Below are positions 50,920-60,009 of a DNA stretch of 64,000 nucleotides, in pieces. Each line of letters opens with the position of its first letter. Within the stretch, counting starts at the first letter, position 1. A program made the translations under genes and the position numbers. The notes beneath the pieces were generated by a model. The model was given only the letters and a program-made list of their open reading frames with translations. It was not told the DNA's origin and ran no database searches. The stretch is from Paraburkholderia largidicola (GTDB lineage: Bacteria > Pseudomonadota > Gammaproteobacteria > Burkholderiales > Burkholderiaceae), in the NCBI RefSeq assembly GCF_013426895.1, contig NZ_AP023175.1:62001-126000 (forward strand), given 5' to 3'.

Positions 50920-52806
50920 ATGGACCCACAGCTGCTGGACTACTACAACCATGAACTGATTTATATGCGTGAACTCGCGGGCGAGTTCGCACGACAACAT
51001 CCCAAGATCGCTGCGCGTCTCGGTATGCAGGGCGGTGAAGTAGCCGACCCGTATGTCGAACGCATCATTGAGGCATTCTGCTTCATGGCGGCCCGCATGC
51101 AGATCAGGATCGATGCGGAATTTCCGAAGTTCATCGGACGATTGCTGGAAGTCATTTACCCGAACTACGTGGCGCCGACACCATCTGTCTCCGTCGCGAG
51201 GATCTATCCGAGCGCCGTCGAAGGTAACCTGGTCAAAGGCTTTCGCGTTCCGCGCGGCACAATCTTCAAGACACGCAAGCCGAAGGGCGAGAAGACCGAG
51301 TGCCGGTTTCGCAGCGGTCAGGATGTGGTCTTGTATCCGTTGACGATCACGGATGCCAGGCTGACGCCTATCCCACCCGATGTGGTGGGGCTCGACCGTT
51401 ATCTTTCCCCCGAGCGGCAAGTGCGCGGCGCACTGCGCCTGCGTTTCCGTACCACGAATGCCGTACGCATTGCCGATCTCCAGGGACTCGTCCGCCTGCC
51501 CATTTATCTTCAGGGTGACGAGCAGGTTGCCTCCCACCTGTTCGAGCTGCTGCACGCCGCCAGTATCGCGTTGGTCGCTGGCGAACCAGGCCAGTTTGGA
51601 ATGCCTGGCAAACCGCTATCGGTTGTGACATCGGATCCGGTTGTGCATGAAGGTATCGGCATCAATGAGGGTTTGCTGCCTCTGACCGGGTCGAAGTTCC
51701 ACGGCCATAACCTGTTGCATGAATACTTCGCTTGCCCGAGCCGCTTTTACTTCTTTGCGTTGAACGGCCTGAAAGAGGCTTTCGCACGGGTCGGCGGCAG
51801 TGAGGTTGAGGTGATCATCCTGCTCGATCGGCCCACCGATCGCCTGGCTGGTGTGGTGGACGTGTCCCACTTCGCACTTTTCTGTACGCCCGTTATCAAC
51901 CTGTTCCCCAAACGGACCGACCAGATCGAGATTCCTCCGGGAGGCGAAACCCGGCTGGTTCCTTCACGGCTTGAACCGCTCGATTACGAGGTGTTTGCCA
52001 TCGAAAGAGTGTTCGGGCAGAAAACGTCTGATTCGAAAGAGGTGGAGTTTCGTCCGCTGTTCCAGACGCTGAGCAACGACGAGGGTAACGATGGGCGGTA
52101 CTTTTCGATTCGGCGCGAGCGCAGGCTCATATCCGGTTTGGCACGACGCTACGGGACACGCACGCCCTATATCGGAACGGAGGTCTTTGTTTCCCTGGTT
52201 GACCAGCACGAGGCACCATACGGTCCGGAATTGCGCTATCTCGCGGTCGATGCATGGGTAACCAACCGCGAACTGCCATTGCTGGTGCCGCGCAACGGAG
52301 CGGATGATCTCAGAGGTCTGGAAGAGGATGCTATCGAGTCGGTGGGCCTGATCCGTCCGCCTAGCCCGCCCAGGCCACCCTATGCGGATCGCGAGATGGC
52401 GTGGCGTGTGATCCGGCAACTGAATTTCAACTACCTGCCGTTCAGCGACATGGATCACCGCGAAGGCGGTCAGGGGCTGCGCGACCTGCTCAGGCTGTTC
52501 GTGGCGGATGACGACACCGACCGTCAACGCGAGGTGGAAGCACTGCTAGGGGTGAAGACGCGGCCGGTCAACGAGATGCTGCCGGGGAACGGACCGCTTG
52601 TCTTCGGGCGTGGCATCGAATGTGTCCTGACCGTCGACGAAACGGGCTTTTCCGGCGGCAGTCCCTACCTGCTTGGCCTGATCCTCGAACACTACCTGGC
52701 GCGGCACGTGTCGATGAATTCGTTCACGCAGACTGAACTGCATTCAATGCAGCGCGGACTGGTCGCACGCTGGCCGGTGCGCATGGGTACGCGCGGAGTA
52801 GCCTGA
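50920..52806 (+). CDS. tssF: Type VI secretion baseplate protein TssF
   Basis: A 628-residue protein of the VasA/ImpG family, with the standard N-terminus MDPQLLDYYNHELIYMRELAGEFARQHPKIAARLGM and the later LPRNGADDLRG-like and WRVIRQLNFNYLPFSD segments. Its length is normal for TssF. TssF forms the baseplate wedge with TssG and TssK beneath the VgrG spike. The gene overlaps tssG by one base (TGATG). No tssA, B, C, E, H, J, K, L or M gene is seen in the window. Confidence 0.95.
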   Translation: MDPQLLDYYNHELIYMRELAGEFARQHPKIAARLGMQGGEVADPYVERIIEAFCFMAARMQIRIDAEFPKFIGRLLEVIYPNYVAPTPSVSVARIYPSAVEGNLVKGFRVPRGTIFKTRKPKGEKTECRFRSGQDVVLYPLTITDARLTPIPPDVVGLDRYLSPERQVRGALRLRFRTTNAVRIADLQGLVRLPIYLQGDEQVASHLFELLHAASIALVAGEPGQFGMPGKPLSVVTSDPVVHEGIGINEGLLPLTGSKFHGHNLLHEYFACPSRFYFFALNGLKEAFARVGGSEVEVIILLDRPTDRLAGVVDVSHFALFCTPVINLFPKRTDQIEIPPGGETRLVPSRLEPLDYEVFAIERVFGQKTSDSKEVEFRPLFQTLSNDEGNDGRYFSIRRERRLISGLARRYGTRTPYIGTEVFVSLVDQHEAPYGPELRYLAVDAWVTNRELPLLVPRNGADDLRGLEEDAIESVGLIRPPSPPRPPYADREMAWRVIRQLNFNYLPFSDMDHREGGQGLRDLLRLFVADDDTDRQREVEALLGVKTRPVNEMLPGNGPLVFGRGIECVLTVDETGFSGGSPYLLGLILEHYLARHVSMNSFTQTELHSMQRGLVARWPVRMGTRGVA

Positions 52807-53911
52807 TGCAGCGCGTGCCCTTCGAGACCCTCATGCAGGATCTCGCCTTATCTCCACAGTGGCTCGAAAGCCTCGCTACCGCGCCGTGGAAGCACAGTTT
52901 TCTGGCACTGATGCGTCGCATCGGTGCCAATTCGCGGATCGATCCCGTCGGCACGGCACAGCTTCCGCAGGCGGAACCTTTTCGGCTGGGACAGTTGCCA
53001 CACTTGACGTTCGCGCCCAGCGAAATTGCCCGCGTGGCGGTGGATCACAAGCGCCTGAAAGTCCGGCTCTTCGGGTTGGGCATGCTTGGTCCCAACGGCC
53101 CGTTGCCCATTCACATCACAGAAATCGCGCGCGAGCGCGAGGAACTTCGGCACGACCCGACGCTGAGTCACTTCCTGGACCTGTTCCATCACCGCTATTT
53201 CACGATTTTCTATCGCGCGTGGGCGACAGCGCAGTCGACCGCTGGCCTTGATCGTGCCGGTGAGGAGAAGTTCACGTTCTACATCGCAAGTCTAACGGGG
53301 CATGACGTCAGGGAAATTGGGCAAGGACCGCTTCCGTCGCATGCGCGGCTTGCTGCAGCACCTCATCTCGTACGCGAGTCTCGCAATCCGGATGGGCTGG
53401 GCGCCACGCTCGCGCATTATTTTCGCGTGCCAGTGCACATCGAAGAGTACGTGTTTCACTGGATGCAGCGGCCCGTGCCCAGGCAAAGCCGGTTGGGCGT
53501 ACCAGGCGCATCTCCTACGATGGGCATCAACGCCATGCTCGGGGACCACATCCCGGATCGCCAGTGCAAATTCCGTATCGTGTTGGGGCCACTCGATCTG
53601 GAGGCGTATCTGCGATTTACGCCTCAGGGCGCGCAACTGATTCGCCTTGTCGAATGGGTCAGGGCGTTCGTGGGCGAAGAGATGCGCTGGGAGCTGGAGC
53701 TGAGAATCCTGCCAGCGCGCGCGTCGCCCGCCGTGCTTGGGGTGCGCAGCAGCTTGGCTGGTCAGGGTGGTTAGGGGAGTCATCCCCAGATGTACCCGTG
53801 AGAGGGATGCACCTCGATCCAGAAGATTATTTGCCGCAACTCACGCGTGACGCTGAAGCGCGATGGATAGTGCGGTCGAACCTTGAGGCCAGCTCTTCGG
53901 AGGGTGCCTGA
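52806..53911 (+). pseudogene. tssG: Type VI secretion baseplate protein TssG, frameshifted near its end
   Basis: The first frame encodes ~315 residues of TssG (LGMLGPNGPLPIHITE, DLFHHRYFTIFYRAW, ARAASHARLAAAPHLV-like core, ending PAVLGVRSSL) and then stops at 53774. The expected end, GWSGWLGESSPDVPVRG followed by HLDPEDYLPQLTR, continues in another frame to 53911. Adding one G to the GG at 53756-53757 joins both as RSSLGWSGWLG. The loss removes only the last ~45 residues, so a partly functional product is possible. It could equally be a sequencing error. Confidence 0.88.
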
Positions 53912-53962
53912 TTAAGTGACGAGGCCTCTCAAGGTCGTGAGCGGCGGAATAGCAAGGCAGAT

Positions 53963-54562
53963 ATGAAAAAACTCAAATGCATTATTTTGGCTATTGTGAT
54001 CGCGTGTGCGATGACGTGGCTTCAGTATCGACCGATATTATCTATTCTCGTATTCGTGGCTTTCGCAGGGTATCTGGCCCTGCTGATTTTGAATGCATTT
54101 GGAATCACGGCATCGAGAAAGAAGCTGACAAGGCGTATTCCGATGGCGGTATTCGTCGCCGTGTGGGGAAGCTTGCTGATATTTAATCATCGCCATCATT
54201 GGACTGACCGTCTTTTGATCAAGCTGGAGGCGAAAAAATACGAAAATTGCAGAAGCACCGGTGTCGAATTTAAAGGAAATCGTCTGTCCGTGTGTGCGAC
54301 CAATGAGAATTGGTGGCGTTTTAATTTTACGGAGGCAGTTGTCTACGATTCCAGCGGGCAGATTATGCGTCAACATCGCCTGCACAGCCCCGACTGGATT
54401 AACGCTGCGCTCACGTTGGGCCGGCCGTTCGGGTCCGGCGAATTTTCTGCTCGCCGCCTGACCGGTGATTTTTACCTGGTAACTTTCTATTACGCCCGCG
54501 ATGATGAACTGATTTCGGAATGCAGAGCCATCCATGAGCAATGTATTTTATTTAAAAAATAA
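53963..54562 (+). CDS. Orphan membrane protein, possible immunity protein
   Basis: A 199-residue protein with hydrophobic segments at ~5-20, ~24-46 and ~60-77, then a ~115-residue soluble tail with several Cys (KYENCRSTG, LSVCATNENWW, SECRAIHEQC). AAGG lies before the ATG. It is AT-richer than tssF and tssG, pointing to separate acquisition. It overlaps the next orphan gene by 29 bases. In a type VI locus, a multi-span protein next to an orphan cargo gene suggests an inner-membrane or periplasmic immunity role. This is inference; no family was recognised. Confidence 0.7.
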   Translation: MKKLKCIILAIVIACAMTWLQYRPILSILVFVAFAGYLALLILNAFGITASRKKLTRRIPMAVFVAVWGSLLIFNHRHHWTDRLLIKLEAKKYENCRSTGVEFKGNRLSVCATNENWWRFNFTEAVVYDSSGQIMRQHRLHSPDWINAALTLGRPFGSGEFSARRLTGDFYLVTFYYARDDELISECRAIHEQCILFKK

Positions 54563-55175
54563 CGCCAATAAGGGTAAAACTGGAAAAACGCTCGCTGCAC
54601 GTTTCCTGTCCTATGACGGAAGATATATTCGAGATCCCAATGTGGAAAAAGCAAGGAACGCCGTCATTTATACTGATGCGGGAGGACATTCGCTGGCAGA
54701 CAACGCAAATCCCGATGCATACTTTATCGTGCCGTCTGATTACTCTATCCAGAGCGCCATAGTATTTTCGAATATGATTTCGGACACACTTGTCTGCAAC
54801 GGTATCAATTCGGCCTATGGCTTGATGATCGGAGCGTTTATGCCCAATGGCTCCCACGATCTGCAGCGAACCTACCCGGAGAGCGACGGGACGAACCCCG
54901 GGTGTTTTGTTTCCGAGTTTACCGATAGCGCCTCGTTTCATTTTGGGCTTGTTGCAACCTATTCTGGCATTGGAGAGCGTGCTGCGTTGATTGGCGGCGG
55001 ATTGCTTAATCGTAGCCACTATCTGACCAACAGAAGGATCGACACGAGCGGGATAGATGGAAATAATCCCGATAATGTCAGATCGATCCAGGCAGGCGCT
55101 ACGTTCGCGCAGGCATTGCAGCAGCGATACGGCATGCATTCTCCTGGAATTTGTTATGGGCTGCCGGTCTACTAG
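54534..55175 (+). CDS. Orphan cargo protein, candidate type VI effector
   Basis: A 213-residue soluble protein without a signal peptide or membrane segment. It contains Cys88, Cys124 and Cys207 and several His, with motifs AGGHSLADNANPDAYFIVPSD, TLVCNGINSAYGL and SFHFGLVATYSGIGERAALIGGG. None matched a toxin family known to me. Its base composition is AT-rich like the preceding membrane-protein gene, which it overlaps. Its place between tssFG and vgrG and the lack of a known core role make it a candidate effector or adaptor. Confidence 0.65.
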   Translation: MSNVFYLKNNANKGKTGKTLAARFLSYDGRYIRDPNVEKARNAVIYTDAGGHSLADNANPDAYFIVPSDYSIQSAIVFSNMISDTLVCNGINSAYGLMIGAFMPNGSHDLQRTYPESDGTNPGCFVSEFTDSASFHFGLVATYSGIGERAALIGGGLLNRSHYLTNRRIDTSGIDGNNPDNVRSIQAGATFAQALQQRYGMHSPGICYGLPVY

Positions 55176-55233
55176 ACGACACACATGAAGTATTGGCCGC
55201 AATATTAATTTAGGATACCAAAGCGGATGTTGA

Positions 55234-55401
55234 ATGAATCGACAGACCGTCGAGCATGTAGAGGTTGCCGTATTTCAGCGGGAAATTGACGTCTTGACCG
55301 CAGCAGGCGTATCAGCCGCGATACGCACAGTCCAGCAAGTCACCTGGCATGAGGAATTCGTTTATGTTGCAATTTCTGACAGACCGTACGCTTACGATTA
55401 G
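55234..55401 (+). CDS. Doubtful 55-residue ORF overlapping vgrG start
   Basis: An ATG frame at 55234 encodes 55 residues (HVEVAVFQREIDVLTAAGVSAAIRTVQQ within it), ending at TAG 55399-55401 inside the vgrG 5' end. The composition is protein-like, but no ribosome site or family was recognised. It could be a leader frame coupled to vgrG or a remnant. Confidence 0.2.
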   Translation: MNRQTVEHVEVAVFQREIDVLTAAGVSAAIRTVQQVTWHEEFVYVAISDRPYAYD

Positions 55402-57370
55402 CGGCCCGGCCATCCCGCTCTCGACGGGTGGGGTCCCCGCGTTGCAACTCAGGGCGCTACACGGCTCCGAAACCGTATCCACGATCTACACCTACGTGCT
55501 GGATTGCGTATCAGCGTCTGATCTGATGATGGACGACGCTGCAAACCTCGATCTGAAATCGCTTATCGGCAAGGAGCTGACCGTCACGATTCAACTTGAC
55601 GGCATGGGCTCCTTCGTGCCCGGAATGACCGGATTGTCGGGGCCGTCGAATATCGGCAAAGGCATTCGGGAGATTAGCGGCATTGTCACGGAAGCCAGAT
55701 ATGTCGGGCAGTCAACCCGACAAGGTCAGTATCGTCTGCTCCTCCAGCCATGGATCCGTCTTGCAGATCAACAGTCGAACTACAGAATATTCCAGAACAA
55801 GACGGTGGTCGAAATTGTGGACCAGGTCTTGGGCTTCTATATGTTCTCGTGGGACAAACGCCTGAGCGCGGAGTACAAAAGCCTCGCGTATCAAGTCCAG
55901 TACGGCGAAACCGATTTCGCGTTCGTTCAGAGGCTCATGCAGGAACATGGCATCTACTGGTTCTATGAGCATTCGAACGGGATTCACCGGATGGTGCTGG
56001 TAGATCAGCTGGGTGCCCACAAACCGGTTGATAGCGAGGCATACCAGACACTCTCGTACTACCCTCCGGGACACAAGATAGATAGGGAATATATCGATAC
56101 CTTTGACGCGAGCGAGAGTATCCAGTCGGGTCGCTGGACAACGGGCGATTTCAATTTCAAGAAACCGAAAGCACGTCTGGAAGCGGAAAACGCCTTGCCA
56201 CGTGACACTCAATATAACGAACTGGAGCATTACGAATGGCCGGGTGATTACAGTGATCTGGATGCCGGGGAAGAGTTTGCCCAGATACGAATGCAGGAAA
56301 TCCATGCTCACGGGAGTCGTGCATGGGGAGGCGGCAATCTGCGCGATGTTGTTTGTGGTACGACATTTACGCTTCATGGCTACCCGCAGAAAGATGCCAA
56401 TCGCGAGTATCTGGTTCTTGGCGCGACGTTTGTTGCCTCTGAGCTGGGCGAGTCGACTGGCGCGGGGGAATTCCACGTCCGGTCGACCTTTGTCGTGCAG
56501 CCCGCCACGGTTGTCTTCCGTCCACCGCGCACGATCCAGAAGCCTCGTACGCGTGGGCCACAGACCGCTACCGTCACAGGCCCGGAGGGTCATGAAATCT
56601 GGACTGATCAGTACGGTCGGGTCAAGCTGAAGTTCCACTGGGACCGCTCGCCGGTGCGCGATCAAAATTCATCCTGCTGGGTGCGGGTCTCGTACCCGTG
56701 GGCCGGCAACAACTACGGAACAATCTCGATTCCCCGTGTCGGCTCCGAGGTGATCGTTGATTTCGAGAATGGCGATCCTGATCGACCCATCATCATCGGG
56801 CGCGTCTATAACGGTTCGAACATGCCGCCATGGACGCTACCGGACAATGCCACACAAAGTGGAACATTGTCCCGGTCTTCAGAAGGTGGTGGATACGGCA
56901 CAGCCAATGCGATCCGCTTCGAGGACAAGAAAGGGCTGGAGCAACTGTGGATCCACGCAGAGCGAGATCTGCTAATCGAAGTGGAGCGCGACGAGGTTCA
57001 CGCCGTGCAGATGAATCGCACGCGTTCCACGGGCGCCGACGACACCACCGACATTGCGGGTGTGCGAACTGTAAAGGTGCAGGGCGTGGAGCAGCACGTC
57101 GTGAACGGCGCGCAACAAACCACGCTAAACGGCGGGCACTCGCTAACGGTCAATGGTGGTCAGACCGTGAGCGTCAATGGTAGTCAAAGCATATCGGCAA
57201 CCGCCAACGTGTCGGTCACCGCTGGCGCACAGATGAGCTTCCTGTGCGGCGCATCCAGCATCGTGATGGATAGCAGCGGTACGGTGACGATCTCCGGCAT
57301 CAACGTATCCGTCATCGCAGCAGGAACCTTGACGACGGCCGCGCCGCTGACCAATCTCAAGTCTGCGTAA
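55364..57370 (+). CDS. vgrG: Type VI secretion spike protein VgrG
   Basis: A 668-residue VgrG. The gp27-like base runs to ~390 (YRLLLQPWIRLADQQSNYRIFQNKTVVEIV, YGETDFAFVQRLMQEHGIYWFYEH). The gp5-like OB and needle start at TATVTGPEGHEIWTDQYGRVKLKFHWDR and CWVRVSYPWAGNNYGTISIPRVGSEVIV. The C-terminal beta-helix is built of repeated NGxQ/VSVNGS units, ending without an added enzymatic domain. The start at 55364 follows GAGG; an ATG five codons earlier is less well placed. A PAAR gene follows, to sharpen the tip. Confidence 0.95.
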   Translation: MLQFLTDRTLTISGPAIPLSTGGVPALQLRALHGSETVSTIYTYVLDCVSASDLMMDDAANLDLKSLIGKELTVTIQLDGMGSFVPGMTGLSGPSNIGKGIREISGIVTEARYVGQSTRQGQYRLLLQPWIRLADQQSNYRIFQNKTVVEIVDQVLGFYMFSWDKRLSAEYKSLAYQVQYGETDFAFVQRLMQEHGIYWFYEHSNGIHRMVLVDQLGAHKPVDSEAYQTLSYYPPGHKIDREYIDTFDASESIQSGRWTTGDFNFKKPKARLEAENALPRDTQYNELEHYEWPGDYSDLDAGEEFAQIRMQEIHAHGSRAWGGGNLRDVVCGTTFTLHGYPQKDANREYLVLGATFVASELGESTGAGEFHVRSTFVVQPATVVFRPPRTIQKPRTRGPQTATVTGPEGHEIWTDQYGRVKLKFHWDRSPVRDQNSSCWVRVSYPWAGNNYGTISIPRVGSEVIVDFENGDPDRPIIIGRVYNGSNMPPWTLPDNATQSGTLSRSSEGGGYGTANAIRFEDKKGLEQLWIHAERDLLIEVERDEVHAVQMNRTRSTGADDTTDIAGVRTVKVQGVEQHVVNGAQQTTLNGGHSLTVNGGQTVSVNGSQSISATANVSVTAGAQMSFLCGASSIVMDSSGTVTISGINVSVIAAGTLTTAAPLTNLKSA

Positions 57371-57419
57371 ATACAGGCACCGTTGTGGCATGCGGCCTCA
57401 GCGCGCAAGAGGAGAAGTA

Positions 57420-57827
57420 ATGCATCGAAAAATTATCCTGGTAGGCGACGTCACGGATCATGGCGGCACCGTCCTGACGGGCAGCCCTGACAAGACTTTC
57501 GACCGCGTGGCGATTGCTCGCGTGGGTGACACGGTGTCATGTCCCAAGCACGGGAATAACGCGATTGTCAGCGGCAACTCCGCCGTCTCTATCGATGGCA
57601 AGGCCGCGGCCGTCGAAGGTGGGAAGACCGCATGTGGCAGCCGCCTGATCGCGAGCCAGACCATGTTCAATACAACCGAATCGCGCCAGGATAAGAACGG
57701 CAGATATGCGAATCCTTTATGGGATCACTCATCGCCAGCTCAACCCGTATACAACCCATACCATGCGAGTCCCTTCCTTCCCGACGAACCGACCTTTTCG
57801 CAGGTGCCCCCGGACAATGGAGCGTAA
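57420..57827 (+). CDS. PAAR-domain spike-tip protein
   Basis: A 135-residue protein. Residues 1-85 form a PAAR-like repeat cone (KIILVGDVTDHGGTVLTG, VARVGDTVSCPKHGNNAIVSGNSAVSIDGKAAAVEGGKTACGSRLI), with Cys and His able to bind zinc at the tip. The last ~45 residues are Pro/Ser-rich and may be a short adaptor tail rather than a toxin. GAGGAG lies before the ATG, 49 bases after the vgrG stop. It would cap VgrG and could link to cargo. Confidence 0.92.
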   Translation: MHRKIILVGDVTDHGGTVLTGSPDKTFDRVAIARVGDTVSCPKHGNNAIVSGNSAVSIDGKAAAVEGGKTACGSRLIASQTMFNTTESRQDKNGRYANPLWDHSSPAQPVYNPYHASPFLPDEPTFSQVPPDNGA

Positions 57828-58042
57828 CCGAAACCTGATGCAATTCGACGCAGAGCCGTTGACCGTGTGAACAGGTCGAGGGTTTTGCGCTAGTTGAACC
57901 CGGCCTGTCCTGCAGCGTCAGGTTGGCCAAGTCCGCGCGCCCGTTGGCCTGGCTGGGCGAGGGCCATCTGCGCAAATGGGGCAACGCCTCCGTAACGACA
58001 TGAAAACGCGGATGCCCTCACAAGGCCCCAAAAATCCAAAAA

Positions 58043-58780
58043 TCACTTAGGCGCAATATCCCTCCGCACTCTGACAATATGCTGCTCAACATAAAAAGCA
58101 GCCGCATCGGCATCGCCATTGACAATGGCCTCATAGATCAACCGATGCTCGGAAACATAAAGCCTGATCCGCCCAGGATCATGAATCCCATCATCCTTCA
58201 GGCGTTTCCATAAAGGCTGGTCCATGGCTTTAGCCACTTCATCGGCGATCTTCACGAGCAGGGCATCGCCCGTCATCACCGCAAGCTGCCGATGAAACAA
58301 CCGGTCGCTATCGTTCCATAGCGCGCGCTGCACGGCGTCGGAGACATCGTCGATCGAATCCATCTGCGCAAGGTAATGCTCGGCGAACTCGTCACGCTGT
58401 GCATGCGCGGCCGCGCGTCGCGCGATGGCGGGCTCCAGGATCAAACGCACATCGAGGGCCGACGTAGGGCTGAAATCGGCGTCGCCCGGTATCTCGCCAG
58501 AAGCGGGCGCCGCCGCCAACCGCTGCAACGCGTCCGCGCAGACGTAAGTGCCCGAATTGCGCCGCGTGACGACCAACCCCTCGTTCTGCAACGCGCCCAG
58601 TGCCTCCCGCACAGCAGGCCGTCCAACCCCAAAACGCGCCGCAAGCTCGCGCTCCGAAGGCAGCCGCGCTTCAGGCGAGAACTGCCCGCTTCGAATGTCG
58701 CCGCGCATGCGCTCCGCGACCTGCTCGTAAATCTGCTTCGGGCGAAACGCGCGTTCCAGTGCAAATGAGGTCGAGGCCAT
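58043..58780 (-). CDS. GntR-family regulator, FadR subfamily (FCD domain)
   Basis: A 245-residue regulator with an N-terminal winged HTH (QIYEQVAERMRGDIRSGQFSPEARLPSERELAARFGVGRPAVREALGALQNEGLV, ~15-68) and a C-terminal FCD domain (DVRLILEPAIARRAAAHA, LFHRQLAVMTGDALL, EHRLIYEAIVNGDADAAAFYVEQHI) with His residues for a metal and acid ligand. It is divergent from the hydroxyproline genes, and inverted repeats lie between them. Control of 3-hydroxyproline use is the best guess. Confidence 0.9.
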   Translation of the reverse strand: MASTSFALERAFRPKQIYEQVAERMRGDIRSGQFSPEARLPSERELAARFGVGRPAVREALGALQNEGLVVTRRNSGTYVCADALQRLAAAPASGEIPGDADFSPTSALDVRLILEPAIARRAAAHAQRDEFAEHYLAQMDSIDDVSDAVQRALWNDSDRLFHRQLAVMTGDALLVKIADEVAKAMDQPLWKRLKDDGIHDPGRIRLYVSEHRLIYEAIVNGDADAAAFYVEQHIVRVRRDIAPK

Positions 58781-58828
58781 GGATGGGTACCGTGCGGCAA
58801 ATGACAGCGTAATGTGGGTAGTCTTCAA

Positions 58829-58873
58829 ACCAGTTTGATCGATAAATTTTTGAAACTGGTTGATCGCGAACCA
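58829..58873. promoter_or_regulatory. Candidate GntR operator of hydroxyproline genes
   Basis: ACCAGTTT (58829-58836) and AAACTGGT (58853-58860) form a perfect inverted repeat; a second repeat, TGGTT...AACCA, spans 58857-58873. The half-sites recall FadR-type TGGT/ACCA operators. The site sits between the divergent GntR gene and the dehydratase gene, well placed to control both. Confidence 0.55.
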
Positions 58874-58977
58874 AAGCTGGTCTACATTTCGATCCAGTAT
58901 AAGACAAAGACGATGGAGCGAGACGATATGTTGGACAGGCAACGGCCCGAAGCTTTCTTGCGAGGAACGCGCGCATC

Positions 58978-59985
58978 ATGAAGCTGAACCGAGTCATCAG
59001 CACGGTCGAAGTGCATACGGGTGGCGAGCCGTTTCGCATCGTCACGAGCGGGCTGCCGAAGTTTCCGGGCAAGACCATCGTCGAGCGGCGCACCTGGCTG
59101 AAGGAGCACGCCGATCATCTGCGCCGCGCGCTGATGCTCGAGCCGCGCGGCCACGCCGACATGTACGGCGGCTATCTGACCGATCCTGTCACGGAAGGCG
59201 CGGATTTCGGCATCATCTTCGTCCATAACGAGGGCTATAGCGATCACTGCGGCCACGGCGTGATCGCGCTGGCGACCACGGCCGTTGCGCTCGGCTGGGT
59301 CGAGCGCACGGAGCCGGAAACGCGTGTCGGCATCGATGCGCCGTGCGGGTTCATCGAAGCGTTCGTCAAATGGGACGGCGACCACGCAGGTAGCGTGCGC
59401 TTCGTCAACGTGCCGTCGTTCATCTGGCAGCGCGACGTGAGCGTCGAGACGCCGAGCTTCGGCACTGTGCGCGGCGACATCGCGTTCGGCGGCGCGTTCT
59501 ACTTCTACACGTCAGGCGAGCCGTTCGGACTCGATGTGCGCGAAGACCAGGTGGACCGGTTGATCCAGTTCGGCGCCGAAGTGAAGCGCGCGGCGAACGA
59601 GGCGTTCAAGGTCGAGCATCCGCATATTCCCGAGATCAATCACATCTACGGCACGATCATCGACAACGCGCCGCGACACGTGGGCTCGACGCAGGCCAAC
59701 TGCTGCGTGTTCGCCGATCGCGAAGTGGACCGTTCGCCGACAGGTTCGGGCACGGCCGGTCGCGTCGCGCAACTGTATTTGCGCGGGCAACTGGGCAAGG
59801 ACGACACGCTCGTCAACGAGTCGATCATCGGCACGGTGTTTCGCGGGCGCGTGCTGTCGGAGACGAAGCTCGACCGCTTCGACGCTGTGATTCCCGAGAT
59901 CGAAGGCGACGCGCATATTTGCGGTTTCGCGAACTGGCTCGTCGACGAGCGCGATCCGCTGACGTATGGTTTTCTGGTGCGCTGA
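58978..59985 (+). CDS. lhpH: Trans-3-hydroxy-L-proline dehydratase (proline racemase family)
   Basis: A 335-residue member of the proline racemase superfamily. The first active-site segment SDHCGHG carries Cys91. The second, DRSPTGSGTAG, has Thr255 where racemases and 4-hydroxyproline epimerases have Cys. This Cys/Thr pair is the known mark of trans-3-hydroxy-L-proline dehydratases, which form 1-pyrroline-2-carboxylate. The next gene encodes a reductase for that product, which strongly supports the assignment. It is divergent from a GntR gene. Confidence 0.9.
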   Translation: MKLNRVISTVEVHTGGEPFRIVTSGLPKFPGKTIVERRTWLKEHADHLRRALMLEPRGHADMYGGYLTDPVTEGADFGIIFVHNEGYSDHCGHGVIALATTAVALGWVERTEPETRVGIDAPCGFIEAFVKWDGDHAGSVRFVNVPSFIWQRDVSVETPSFGTVRGDIAFGGAFYFYTSGEPFGLDVREDQVDRLIQFGAEVKRAANEAFKVEHPHIPEINHIYGTIIDNAPRHVGSTQANCCVFADREVDRSPTGSGTAGRVAQLYLRGQLGKDDTLVNESIIGTVFRGRVLSETKLDRFDAVIPEIEGDAHICGFANWLVDERDPLTYGFLVR

Positions 59986-60009
59986 ACGCGCAAAGGGAGC
60001 AACCCCGAT

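Noticed and set aside
53564..53911. Separate small gene downstream of tssG
   Set aside because: Its C-terminal half is the natural continuation of TssG in another frame, so it is a frameshift product rather than a gene.
57990..58042. Further copy of the palindromic element after the PAAR gene
   Set aside because: Only a short AAAACGCGGATGCC match is present; the hairpin block is missing, so homology is not established.
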